Shown here piece by piece: positions 1 through 9,180 of a stretch of 64,000 nucleotides of DNA. The translations under genes were made by a program, and so were the position numbers. The notes beneath the pieces are model-generated. The model ran no database searches and was not told the origin of the DNA. It saw nothing but the letters and a program-made list of their open reading frames with translations. This stretch comes from JABDMH01 sp965223025 (GTDB lineage: Bacteria; Bacteroidota; Bacteroidia; Chitinophagales; Saprospiraceae). Positions within the stretch are counted from its first letter, which is position 1; every line of letters begins with the position of its first letter. The DNA lies in NCBI GenBank assembly GCA_965223025.1, contig CBDCVP010000023.1, forward strand, positions 2,914,001-2,978,000, written 5' to 3'.

Positions 1-1
1 A

Positions 2-508
2 TTAGGCAACATGGAGATCTTATTGGTGTCTCCCATGAATCCACTTACCATCGTAGTTTCCAAGGCGATACCGTATATTTTTATGGGTTTGTTGATTCTC
101 ACTATTGTTCTGATTTTGAGCGTCACTGTCCTGCATGTACCCATTCAAGGGAGCCTCCTATTGCTCTACGGCGTCAGTCTGATCTTTATCTTTTCTGCGT
201 TAGCCCTGGGCCTACTGATTTCTTCCTTCACCAATTCGCAGCAAATGGCGATGATGATCTCCTTGATGGGCCTGATGTTGCCGACAGTCATGTTCAGTGG
301 TTTTATGTTTCCCATCGAAAGTATGCCTGTTGCCCTACAGTTTATTTCAAACCTAGTGCCGGCCAAGTGGTATTTCTATAGCATTCAGGGAATCATGATT
401 AAGGGATTGGGTGCCAGGGCCATATTAAAGGAAATACTTATTCTAGTGGGCTTTGCCATTATTTTCATCGGACTCAGTGTGAAAAAGTTTCAAATTCGAC
501 TGGCATGA
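2..508 (+). CDS. ABC-2 type transporter permease, C-terminal part (cut by window edge)
   Basis: This is the C-terminal end of an inner-membrane permease of an ABC exporter of the YhhJ/YbhS/YbhR class. The frame is open from the first bases, and the three codons before the first ATG (LGN) continue the family motif GN-MEILLVSP, so the first ATG at 11 is internal and the gene begins outside the window. About five hydrophobic segments follow, and the PIESMP motif typical of these permeases lies between the last membrane segments. It overlaps the next permease by 4 bases (ATGA), so the two are translationally coupled and probably form a heterodimeric export channel. The transported substrate cannot be told from the sequence. 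Confidence 0.9.
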   Translation, partial: LGNMEILLVSPMNPLTIVVSKAIPYIFMGLLILTIVLILSVTVLHVPIQGSLLLLYGVSLIFIFSALALGLLISSFTNSQQMAMMISLMGLMLPTVMFSGFMFPIESMPVALQFISNLVPAKWYFYSIQGIMIKGLGARAILKEILILVGFAIIFIGLSVKKFQIRLA

Positions 509-1623
509 ACAAGATGAAATATATCCTGCGGAAAGAATTCAAACAGATTTTTCGTGATCCAGCCATCCTGCGATTAATCTTTCTTATGCCTGCTATACAG
601 TTGTTGATATTGCCTTTTGCCGCCGATTACGAAATCAAGAATATTAATGTGGGCATTATCGATCATGACCACAGCAGTTATTCGCGCGGGCTGATTCAAA
701 AAATTGAATTTTCAGACTATTTCAATTTAACGGAATATTCCGATTCATACCAGGAGGGTTTGCAATGGATAGAAAATGAAACTGCCGACCTGATTATCGA
801 AATACCTGTCCGATTCGAAAGCAGACTGGTGCGTGAGTCTGAAGCCACCCTGCTAATGGCAGTCAATGCCGTCAACGGACCAAAAGGCAACCTGGGAGCT
901 GCCTACGCCAATGGCATCATCAGGACATACAACCGGGGTATCCGCAGTCAATGGTTGCATTGGCCACGTATGAATCCAGAACCGCAAATAGAAGTAGTGG
1001 CTAGTCATTGGTATAATCCCACGAGCAATTATCAGGTTTTCATGGTACCTGGCATCCTGGCCGTACTGCTAACGATGGTGGGTGGTTTTCTCTCTGCATT
1101 AAATATTGTACGTGAAAAAGAAATTGGCACCATCGAGCAATTAAATGTTTCTCCCATCAAGAAATACCAATTTATTCTGGGAAAGCTAGTTCCCTTTTGG
1201 TTGCTGGGATTTGTGGTGTTGACAATTGGCTTGGTGATCAGTTATGTAGTACATGGCTTTTTGCCAGGCACAAACTTGGGCACACTTTATCTATTTTCAG
1301 GCGTCTATCTACTGGCCATCCTCGGCTTTGGACTGCTGGTATCCAATTTTACGGAAACGCAGCAACAGGCCCTTATGGTGGCATTCTTCTTTATGCTCAT
1401 TTTCATTCTACTCAGTGGGCTGTATACACCAATTGAGAGCATGCCCAGGTGGGCACAAATCCTAGCCTGGATCAATCCAGTCACCTATATGGTTGACGTA
1501 TGCAGGATGGTCCTACTGAAAGGCAGTCACATTGGCGATATGACTTTTCATCTGCTAGCGATTGGAGGAGGAGGACTATTGTTGAATGTGCTGGCCATCT
1601 GGACTTATGCCAAGCGGACGTGA
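505..1623 (+). CDS. ABC-2 type transporter permease
   Basis: Full-length 372-residue permease of the YhhJ/YbhR family. One membrane segment near residues 20-40 is followed by a periplasmic domain of about 130 residues (roughly 45-175) and then five or six membrane segments. The sequence EKEIGTIEQLNVSP just after the second membrane segment and PIESMP near the C-terminus are family hallmarks. The start codon overlaps the stop of the preceding permease, which fixes the start. Such pairs work with an ATPase and often an HlyD-like adaptor encoded upstream, outside this window. Export of a drug or lipid-like molecule is the usual role; the actual cargo is unknown. Confidence 0.92.
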   Translation: MNKMKYILRKEFKQIFRDPAILRLIFLMPAIQLLILPFAADYEIKNINVGIIDHDHSSYSRGLIQKIEFSDYFNLTEYSDSYQEGLQWIENETADLIIEIPVRFESRLVRESEATLLMAVNAVNGPKGNLGAAYANGIIRTYNRGIRSQWLHWPRMNPEPQIEVVASHWYNPTSNYQVFMVPGILAVLLTMVGGFLSALNIVREKEIGTIEQLNVSPIKKYQFILGKLVPFWLLGFVVLTIGLVISYVVHGFLPGTNLGTLYLFSGVYLLAILGFGLLVSNFTETQQQALMVAFFFMLIFILLSGLYTPIESMPRWAQILAWINPVTYMVDVCRMVLLKGSHIGDMTFHLLAIGGGGLLLNVLAIWTYAKRT

Positions 1624-1648
1624 AAGTCGTCGCATTTCCTACTCAGCT

Positions 1649-1672
1649 TACTTTAAGGGTACCTCAGAAAAC
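1649..1672 (+). repeat. Imperfect inverted repeat, left copy
   Basis: The 24 bases read tactttaagggtacct plus 8 more and match the reverse complement of 2538-2561 at 20 of 24 positions by eye. The copy lies 26 bases after the permease stop codon. Its partner lies just downstream of the SusD gene, so the pair brackets the gene-poor gap. Confidence 0.5.
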
Positions 1673-1894
1673 CCGTTCCCGGACTCAGCGAAATATCGGT
1701 CGAAATTTCTAAATGAATCTTTCTGATTTACACATCGTTATTTCGGTACTATGCCATAAATAGTGGGTTCTGCATTTATTTGCACTAGCGATGCATTAGC
1801 GGATTGTTTTTTTTAGCGACATAATCGCATGCTGTGTAACTTGAGAGTCTGCGGGTGCATTCAAACTGTCTTCTCAGGATCGATGAGGCACATA

Positions 1895-1914
1895 AGACCT
1901 TTGACAAAAGGTCT
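1895..1914. repeat. Perfect 8-bp hairpin, loop gaca
   Basis: AGACCTTT and AAAGGTCT pair perfectly around a 4-base loop. No T-run follows on either strand, so a simple intrinsic terminator is not shown. Its core (CCTTT/AAAGG) resembles the hairpin at 2286-2311. Confidence 0.45.
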
Positions 1915-2285
1915 AGTGCTGCATCCGCTAAGTAAGTGCTATTAGTGATGAGTTTATTTTTTGACAGATCAAAGAAACAAAACTGAGTATAGCCATAGCT
2001 CTGTGAGGCTTTTGATGATGATGAGTTGTCGGAAAAGAAGCCATCAATAATGGCACTAATTTGGTAGATGCAGCACAAACGGATGGCCTTAAGGAATAAG
2101 CCGTTAAGAAACAGCTTCGGATATCCGTCAAAAATTATAAACTGTATGAGTCCAACCCAAAAACAAATGCAAAACCCTGATATTCAAGGACATCAAGGGC
2201 GAAGAAACTACCTCCAGGACGAGTTTTTAGAATTTAGGATATCCGAATCTGTTTTAGGCTTAGGCCTTACAGCCTTGACTTTTTA

Positions 2286-2311
2286 GTCCTTTTGTGTCAA
2301 GACAAAAGGAC
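2286..2311. repeat. Perfect 10-bp hairpin, 6-base loop
   Basis: GTCCTTTTGT pairs with ACAAAAGGAC around the loop gtcaag. A short T-run lies to its left, so it could terminate leftward (minus-strand) transcripts, although it is about 280 bases beyond the end of the SusD gene. It could also be part of a dispersed intergenic repeat. Confidence 0.5.
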
Positions 2312-2537
2312 AACACATATCAATTAAGGTAGGCAATGGGCAATGAGCGATGGATTGATAGTTACCATATTTCAATAATGCAAAACTGAGATTTCTAGAT
2401 GGGAACTTTTTTATACGCTGTTTCAAGGGAAATCAGGAGACACCCACTAAATACGGCTAAGAGCCGTTATTTCTCAGTCAGCTCCTTCGAAATGCCTCGT
2501 CTAAATCGAAAACATCTCATTTTGAGCCTAGTTCAGA

Positions 2538-2561
2538 GTTTCCGAAGGTACCTTTAAAGTA
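2538..2561 (-). repeat. Imperfect inverted repeat, right copy
   Basis: Partner of 1649-1672 in opposite orientation, with 20 of 24 matching bases by eye. It lies 30 bases beyond the stop codon of the SusD gene. Confidence 0.5.
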
Positions 2562-2590
2562 TTACGACCTACTGTATAAAGGTCTTGATC

Positions 2591-4339
2591 CTAATATCCC
2601 GGATTTTGCACTAAAAACCCTTCCACATTTGATGCACCATCGATGGCACTTTGTGGAATTGGGAACAATCGGTTATTGGGATCAGTGCTGGTTTTCTCCG
2701 TCCAGGCATCCTCAAATTTTCCAAATCGAATCTGATCCCCTCGACGAAATCCTTCCCAATATAGTTCAAAGCCGCGCTCCCGAAACAAGATATCTAAGTC
2801 CAATGCATCCAAGGTGGGAGGAGTCTGTTCCGGTCTAGCAGTACGAGAAGTGCGCACCGTGTTTACATCAGCCAACGCAGCAGCAGCATCCCCATTCCTC
2901 AATTTAGCTTCGGCGCGCATAAGGTATATTTCCCCCAATCTCATCAACACTAAATCCACACTACTAAAATTATTTCCATTCGGAGAAGTGCGACTAAATT
3001 GATATTTGGACACACGATAACCTTTGTGGTGCAGCCTACCCTCATTGGTGAAATCCACTTGCAAGACTAGGTCAACATAACCTACATCCCTATCGGGTCC
3101 ATTGCCCTTTATCTGCATCACTGGATAAATTCTAACACCACCATCGCAAGTAATGAATTGACGATCTGCGTCTTTTCTCGGACCCCATGGTATACCTCTT
3201 AATATTCCTCTATCGATCTCGAATTCTTCAGGTACGACACAGAAAAAATTGGCCTCATCATTCTGAGGAGATAGGCCTGTTAAGTCCTGAATCTCTGGTG
3301 GAATATTGACATTCTTCTGATAGAATCGAGCATCTGCTTCTGCTGGATCTGTGTCACCATAAGCGTCCACCCAAGTCTGATAAAAGTCGGTCGTAATGGC
3401 TGGGCCATCTGTACCATCCGCACTGGGATGTTCAGGTCGAGGAAACAAAGAACCCGGCAAAGACCAATATGCCCAGCGACTATGTTCTCTACGCAGCACA
3501 CCACGCTGATCCAAGGCAAAAATTAGTTCAGGATTCGAGTTGTTCTCATCATTAAACAAATCAAAATATTCAGGTGACAAAGCAAACTGGCCCGAGCCAA
3601 TGATATTGTCGGTATACTCTATCACCTTGTTCATATCTTCTTGGCTGAAGTTTGGTGTACCATAAGGATCGCGGTAGACCGCAGCATTCAAATGCAATCT
3701 GGCCAAGAACCCCCAAACTGCAGCCTTGGTGATGCGACCTGGTCCCTTATCCGTATTAATGAGGTCAACCACCGAGAGTAACTCCTCCCTAATGTATGCG
3801 ATAGCGTCCTCTCCCCTCAAAACTTCAGAAAGCTCGTCAGAAGTCTCCTTATTGAACACCAACCCCCAACTTTCGAGGGTCAACATATTTAAATACGCTC
3901 GCAGAGCCCTCATTTCATACAAGGCGCCTGTTGCCTCTATGTCACCACTTTCCGATAAGGGAGTCAAAACTTCGATGGCAGAAATGGCTCTGGAAATATT
4001 TTTAGTAAGCTCATTCCAGGAACTTCCTACCAAGTCATTTCCAGGTGTGATGGAATGTCGATGAACATCCAAAAATTTACCCCCATCAAACCAATCCGTT
4101 CCACCTCGATATGGAAGGATTGCCTCATCAGCTGCAATTAACTGCAATCCATAGTAGTTGGTGTGCCTCCATGTCCAAGATACTTGTCCATAGGCCGGTG
4201 CAATGGAACCGCTGACAGTTTCAGCCAACCCGGAACCCGACAAAGATTCATCAAGCACTATTTCTTCAAGATCTGTGCAGGTCCAAAATAGTAAAGAGCA
4301 AACTCCTAGGTAGATTATAGATCTGAATTTCTTTCTCAT
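2591..4339 (-). CDS. RagB/SusD family outer-membrane glycan-binding lipoprotein
   Basis: SusD-like surface lipoprotein of 582 residues that binds oligosaccharides and caps the SusC channel. It has a lipoprotein signal peptide ending LLFWTC (Cys21). The body shows SusD features: an N-terminal TPR-like helical part with RALRAYLNMLTLESWG and a C-terminal RagB domain containing LMRLGEIYLMRAEA and FRRGDQIRFGKFE. The C-terminal motif PIPQSAID is also typical. It starts 10 bases after the upstream susC-like gene stops, so the two form one operon. The binding specificity cannot be read from the sequence. Confidence 0.95.
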   Translation of the reverse strand: MRKKFRSIIYLGVCSLLFWTCTDLEEIVLDESLSGSGLAETVSGSIAPAYGQVSWTWRHTNYYGLQLIAADEAILPYRGGTDWFDGGKFLDVHRHSITPGNDLVGSSWNELTKNISRAISAIEVLTPLSESGDIEATGALYEMRALRAYLNMLTLESWGLVFNKETSDELSEVLRGEDAIAYIREELLSVVDLINTDKGPGRITKAAVWGFLARLHLNAAVYRDPYGTPNFSQEDMNKVIEYTDNIIGSGQFALSPEYFDLFNDENNSNPELIFALDQRGVLRREHSRWAYWSLPGSLFPRPEHPSADGTDGPAITTDFYQTWVDAYGDTDPAEADARFYQKNVNIPPEIQDLTGLSPQNDEANFFCVVPEEFEIDRGILRGIPWGPRKDADRQFITCDGGVRIYPVMQIKGNGPDRDVGYVDLVLQVDFTNEGRLHHKGYRVSKYQFSRTSPNGNNFSSVDLVLMRLGEIYLMRAEAKLRNGDAAAALADVNTVRTSRTARPEQTPPTLDALDLDILFRERGFELYWEGFRRGDQIRFGKFEDAWTEKTSTDPNNRLFPIPQSAIDGASNVEGFLVQNPGY

Positions 4340-4349
4340 TTTCTCTTTT

Positions 4350-7300
4350 TTAGAATGTCACATTTAATCCCAGTAATATAGTCCGTGCCAATGGATAGGT
4401 AAAACGATCTATACCAAAAGTCTGAATACCACTGATCGAACTGCCCGTATTCACCTCTGGATTGAATCCCGAGTAGTCAGTAATGGTAAATAAATTCTGA
4501 CCTGTCAATGAGACTCTAACACTGGAAAACCATTTGCCTGAACCCATCTGTGGAGGTAAGAGTAAGTAAGATAGGGTAGCGTTATTCAACCTTAAAAAAC
4601 TCCCATCCTCCAGATAGCGAGTTGATACCTCATTAGAATTGGTGATGGCTTCATTATCAAATTCAACAGCAAAATCTGTAGTATTAAAAGATGAAGCCAA
4701 ATTACCACGATTAAATAAAGACATGGTGGTATGGTTGTATATCTCGTTACCTGAGACTCCATTGAAATTTAATTGTAGGTCGAACTTCTTATATCCAAGA
4801 TTAAAGTAAAATCCATACAATAAGTCTGGCAGTGCACTCCCAACTACCAGACGGTCATTCTCAAGTACTTGGCCATCTCCATTTTGATCTTTGAATCGGT
4901 TTAAGCCATCCTCACCTATCCCGGCAAATTCTTTCATAAAAAATGCACCTATCGCCTCACCATTGAGATATCCATTTATTGTGGCACCCGTCTGACCAGC
5001 ACCTGAGGCTGCTCCAGTAGTTAATACCGCAAACGGAGAATTCTCCACCTTATTTTTTGTGTATGTTAGATTACCACCGATGCTATAAGACAAATTAGAT
5101 TGATCTCCACTGGAATACTCCAAGCTTAATTCAAATCCAGAATTCTCAATCACCATATCTGGAACGTTAGTCCAGAAAGTGGCAGTTGGTTGGATTGGAT
5201 CAGCGGGCACTACCTCGAGGAGTACATTTTCGGATTGTTTGTTAAAATAATCCAAGGTGCCGGTCAGATGATAATCAAAAAGACCAAAATCAATACCGAT
5301 ATTGGTCTGAGTGGATACCTCCCATTGAATATCTGGATTGGCCAATCTTGTGAAAATCGATCCAAATGGATAGTCATCCAAGGTAGTCGCATTGGGATTC
5401 AGCGGGTAGGTATCGTTATTTGATTTACTCTCGATAAAACTGGCCTGGGTAATCTTGGAAGGAATTTCCTGATTACCGGTTTGCCCCCAACTGGCACGCA
5501 ACTTTAAATTGTCAAAACCCGATCCTGTCATAAAGTCCTCATTAATAATATTCCAACCAAGCGCTACCGAAGGGAAATAACCATACTTATTATTATCACC
5601 AAATTTTGAAGACCCATCTGCCCGCAAGGTCGCTGTGACCATAAATCTATCGTCATAGCCGTAGTTCACTCTTCCGAAAAAAGACTGCAATTCATTTTCA
5701 ATGGCTGATGTAGTAAACTCAGTGGGTTGATCGGTAGTACTGATCTGATCTTGGTAAACAGGCTCAATGCCATTATTGGGAAAACCAGTTAATGTAAATT
5801 GTCTCCGATGTTCAAAGGTTTTTTGATACGAATGACCTGCCAAGAAAATAAAACTATGAACATCTCGATCAAGTTTATAAGTAAGGGTGTTTTCGACCAA
5901 ACGGTTGCTATTTCTTGCCGTGATGGATGTGAGCTCTCCCAATTCCAAGCCTTCTAAGAAAGCATAGGGATTAAGCTGTATAATACGATCAGTTGTTGAG
6001 TAGTCTACACCAAAATTTAATCTGTATGTCAGTCCTTCGACAATCTCAAATGAAGGCGCAATACTGGCTAAGATCCGATTATTGACTGCTTCATCTTTTT
6101 GAATTTGATTTCGTGCGGTTGGATTCAATATACCATCTAACAAGGTGAGATCACCATTCGTTGTTGTCGGGATGGTTGGATTTAATCGCAACATATCTTG
6201 AACAGTGGCACCGGCATCAGGTCGGGCATTAAAGGTACGTGCACCAGTAAGATTATAGTCAACCTTCAACCTGCCATTGAAAGCAGTTTGATTGAGATTG
6301 ACGCGGCCGGAAGTACGTTCCAAATTACTGTTGGCGAAAATCCCCTCCTGATTGTCATAACCAGCAGAAATAAAGTAAGAGAATTGGTCACTTACTGCAC
6401 CACTCATTGATAGATGCACTCTATTAGATATTCCGGTTTCTGTCAATTCGTCTTGCCAATCTGTGGTACCACCCAAATCGTCCAAAGTGCCTCCTGCAGC
6501 AGGTACTTGACGACGGAATTCATCAGCCGTGAAAACATCAATTTTTTTAGCCAGCGAAGAAAAGGCCGTGGACACATTTAGGTTTATTTCTGTCTTACCG
6601 GCCTGACCTTTTTTAGTAGTGATGACTACAACTCCGTTTGCGGCGCGCGCACCATACAAGGCAGTCGCTGAAGCATCCTTCAACACACTCATTGATAAGA
6701 TATCATTGGGATTAATGAAATTCAGTGGGTTCGTGGCTACTCCAGTCGAAGCATTGTCAATGACAAAACCATCAATTACATAAAGTGGAGTAGTTCCCGA
6801 TCGCAAGCTTCCCACTCCACGAATGATGACGTTTTGCGCAGCACCCGGCTCTCCACTGGATGCTGTTACATTCACACCAGCAACCTTTCCCTGGAGAAGC
6901 TGTCCAGGATTGACAACCACTCCCTGGTTGAAATCTTCATTTTTCAATGATCCAATAGCACCTGTGACATCCTGTCTCTTCTGTGCACCGTAAGCCACCA
7001 CAAGAACATCTTCCAATTCTGTTGCATCCGATCTCATCTGCACCTGCACAGTTGCAGCACTACCAATCACAACCTCCTGGGTTACATACCCCAGATAGGA
7101 TACGATCAAAATATCTCCTTCTTCACCAGCAAGGCTAAATCTTCCTTCCGCATCAGTGGTTGTACCAACTGTTGTTCCTTTTATCTGTACGGTGGCACCA
7201 ATGAGTGGTTGTCCACCCTCATCAGTAATGGTTCCATCAATAGGTTTTTCCAGACCATTGATCCTGTCCTCGAGAGATGTAAGGTCTTCACCGTTCACAT

Positions 7301-7376
7301 TTGGTACCAAGGATCCTGATAGAGCACATATTATCCAGAAGTACCGCAGTACTAATCCGTTTCGTATTTTATTCAT
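4350..7376 (-). CDS. SusC/RagA family TonB-linked outer-membrane receptor
   Basis: TonB-dependent oligosaccharide importer of 1008 residues. After a signal peptide there is a CarboxypepD_reg-like domain (about 47-115; GQPLIGATVQIKGT), a plug domain (about 120-250; LYVIDG and VLKDASATALYGARAANG) and a long beta-barrel. The barrel ends in an aromatic final strand (LLGLNVTF), as expected for outer-membrane insertion. It is first in a two-gene operon with the SusD-like lipoprotein 10 bases downstream. The leading region at 7377-7843 is shared with the divergent metallophosphoesterase. It probably imports fragments of the glycan handled elsewhere in this window, but no enzyme gene is fused to this operon. 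Confidence 0.96.
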   Translation of the reverse strand: MNKIRNGLVLRYFWIICALSGSLVPNVNGEDLTSLEDRINGLEKPIDGTITDEGGQPLIGATVQIKGTTVGTTTDAEGRFSLAGEEGDILIVSYLGYVTQEVVIGSAATVQVQMRSDATELEDVLVVAYGAQKRQDVTGAIGSLKNEDFNQGVVVNPGQLLQGKVAGVNVTASSGEPGAAQNVIIRGVGSLRSGTTPLYVIDGFVIDNASTGVATNPLNFINPNDILSMSVLKDASATALYGARAANGVVVITTKKGQAGKTEINLNVSTAFSSLAKKIDVFTADEFRRQVPAAGGTLDDLGGTTDWQDELTETGISNRVHLSMSGAVSDQFSYFISAGYDNQEGIFANSNLERTSGRVNLNQTAFNGRLKVDYNLTGARTFNARPDAGATVQDMLRLNPTIPTTTNGDLTLLDGILNPTARNQIQKDEAVNNRILASIAPSFEIVEGLTYRLNFGVDYSTTDRIIQLNPYAFLEGLELGELTSITARNSNRLVENTLTYKLDRDVHSFIFLAGHSYQKTFEHRRQFTLTGFPNNGIEPVYQDQISTTDQPTEFTTSAIENELQSFFGRVNYGYDDRFMVTATLRADGSSKFGDNNKYGYFPSVALGWNIINEDFMTGSGFDNLKLRASWGQTGNQEIPSKITQASFIESKSNNDTYPLNPNATTLDDYPFGSIFTRLANPDIQWEVSTQTNIGIDFGLFDYHLTGTLDYFNKQSENVLLEVVPADPIQPTATFWTNVPDMVIENSGFELSLEYSSGDQSNLSYSIGGNLTYTKNKVENSPFAVLTTGAASGAGQTGATINGYLNGEAIGAFFMKEFAGIGEDGLNRFKDQNGDGQVLENDRLVVGSALPDLLYGFYFNLGYKKFDLQLNFNGVSGNEIYNHTTMSLFNRGNLASSFNTTDFAVEFDNEAITNSNEVSTRYLEDGSFLRLNNATLSYLLLPPQMGSGKWFSSVRVSLTGQNLFTITDYSGFNPEVNTGSSISGIQTFGIDRFTYPLARTILLGLNVTF

Positions 7377-7843
7377 AAGGTTTTTTTTAAAACATTTGAC
7401 ATCTCAACCAGTTCATCAGCCATACCTTCCGACAAGACAAGATAAAATAATATACTTCAACTTCTAATCAATCCATTATAAACAGATCGCTTGTCATAAC
7501 AGGAATGCTGCCCAGGTACCGAATAACTTTGTGCTATCATCTGCACAATTTATTTCCGACATAATTGCTCATGGATTTCTCAGCCACTTTTGAGCCAATG
7601 CCTACCACATAGTAAAGGGTTCAATACAGGAAGTCAATTCCAATGCCTCAAAGGACTGTCTATGAAGTCCCATAGTTGACATGCAGGTGAAGTGCAGGAA
7701 ACTTTTGCTAGAAAAGAACCGTTGATCTTCGGTAAAGAGGAAATTATTTGCATCTTCAAGTCTTGCCTAATGGTATGATAACCTACGTAATGAGCTATCT
7801 TACCACACTGGCACTCAAGTTATTCTTCGGACAAAATTCGAGC
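7377..7843. promoter_or_regulatory. Divergent intergenic region between susC-like gene and metallophosphoesterase
   Basis: About 467 bases with no supported gene. It must carry the promoters for both flanking genes. One exact TAnnTTTG box (TAACTTTG, 7524-7531) lies on the plus strand, but I see no TTG box at the normal spacing, so it is weak. The minus-strand side is A/T-rich with TTATCTTG, an imperfect match. Confidence 0.35.
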
Positions 7844-8911
7844 ATGTTCAGAAGCGGCTATATCTACCTTTATATCTTCACATGGATTGTGTTTCCGCAA
7901 GCCACTGCCCAGCCAGAGGCTCCATACAATCCTATTCCACTTATGGATTCGATAGATTTTGACGAGAAGAAGGGTTACCACTTTTTGGTTTTTGGCGATT
8001 CGAAGCACAGTAAACACCTACAGTCTGTATTGCGTCGAGCCGATAAGTTAGAACCGGATTTTTGTCTGACCACCGCCGATCTCGTGGATAAAGGTGCCGG
8101 AGAAAGAGGTATTCTGGAGTATCAAATGCTCGAAGATACCGCAGGATGGTTTTTTAGGAAATATGCGACCTGGACCACGCTGGGCAACCACGAAATCTAC
8201 GACAGTAACAAGCACGCCAACTATCAGAGCGGAGCACAAAATTTCGCGGATTTCTTTGGCCTATCCGATCCGACCTACAGCTTTGACTTTGCCAATGCTC
8301 GTTTTATCGCCATGGATTGGCCAGAAGTGGATAAAGACCCTGCCAAGCTGGTTTGGTTAGAAAATGAACTCCAGTCTGCACAGGGCAAGCATATTTTTGT
8401 TTTCCGGCATCGCCCTTTCTACACTGTGGGTACCAAAAGTCACTATGAGATCGATGGCAAGTCAACCCTGAGTACTAAACTGTTTAAAAAGTACAATGTG
8501 TCCGCTGTCTTTTCAGGACATGATCACATCTACTATCGCACCTATCGCGAACAGGTACATTATGTGATATCTGCAGGGGCCGGTGCATTCATCTATCCGC
8601 TGGATCGTGAAGCTGAGGCCATTTCAGGCGATGTTTATTATGGACGCATGGCTGGAAGAAGTGAGCAGGGCAAGCTTTTCAATAGCTTTAAATTTCGGCA
8701 TGTGAGTGGACATGAGACCTTCCTCGACCGTGCCCTTTACTACCTGGTATCGGTCAGAGTAAAACGCAACCGGGTGAAGATCAGGATGATAGACTCGGAT
8801 GGAAAGATCTGGGATTCCTTTACCTTCAAAAATCGAAGTGTCGATGACGTACACTGGAAGCCCTCTTTTCGATTTTATGAAGATCCCGAAAAGGTTGATG
8901 AAGTCAATTGA
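7844..8911 (+). CDS. Secreted calcineurin-like metallophosphoesterase
   Basis: Predicted periplasmic or secreted phosphoesterase of the calcineurin/purple acid phosphatase fold, about 355 residues from ATG 7844. The frame is open further upstream (ATG at 7748), but the signal peptide starts at 7844 and ends ATAQ, so this start is preferred. Metal-ligand motifs are in order: FGDSKHSK, TTADLVDKG (an A replaces the usual G of GDxxD), LGNHE, FRHRPFY and SGHDHIYYR. The essential Asp, Asn-His and GHxH-type residues are present. The substrate is not known. It is divergent from the SusC/D operon and may release phosphate from organic phosphates or glycans. Confidence 0.88.
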   Translation: MFRSGYIYLYIFTWIVFPQATAQPEAPYNPIPLMDSIDFDEKKGYHFLVFGDSKHSKHLQSVLRRADKLEPDFCLTTADLVDKGAGERGILEYQMLEDTAGWFFRKYATWTTLGNHEIYDSNKHANYQSGAQNFADFFGLSDPTYSFDFANARFIAMDWPEVDKDPAKLVWLENELQSAQGKHIFVFRHRPFYTVGTKSHYEIDGKSTLSTKLFKKYNVSAVFSGHDHIYYRTYREQVHYVISAGAGAFIYPLDREAEAISGDVYYGRMAGRSEQGKLFNSFKFRHVSGHETFLDRALYYLVSVRVKRNRVKIRMIDSDGKIWDSFTFKNRSVDDVHWKPSFRFYEDPEKVDEVN

Positions 8912-9180
8912 CGTGGGACTCCAATAGATGACAAGACCCCCCCCACGTATGGGCGACACCCTACTAGAAGTACCGTCGAGAAGATGGCCAAATCAAAAAC
9001 AGCTCTTTTGACAATCTGCTCATTTTCTCCATCAGTTGGCACTCATTGATCATACCATCTCGAAAAAAGCGAAAAATCTCATCCAAAATCGGCACATTTC
9101 ATGAGGAGGCCACTTTCGGAAGCGGGCTCCCCAGTGATCAGCATTTTTCTTAACTTTCAAGCAATCAAACAGCACGCGAA

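Larger units (their letters stand above)
1624..2590. other. Gene-poor, structured intergenic region
   Basis: No convincing gene is seen in these 967 bases; the short frames present are interrupted and resemble nothing known. The region holds several inverted repeats: a 24-base imperfect pair near its two edges (1649-1672 and 2538-2561), a hairpin at 1895-1914, a 9-base pair at 1796-1804 and 1923-1931, and a strong hairpin at 2286-2311. It separates the ABC export operon from the 3' end of the first SusD gene. It may be a decayed mobile element or an intergenic repeat. Confidence 0.6.

Noticed and set aside
1785..2286. Short open frames on both strands in the gap after the ABC permeases
   Set aside because: They overlap hairpins, contain no family motif, and their in-frame neighbours are broken by stops.
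8911..8948. ACGTGGG/CCCACGT pair with a C8 run after the metallophosphoesterase gene
   Set aside because: The stem is only 7 bases with a 24-base loop and no T-run, so terminator function is not supported.
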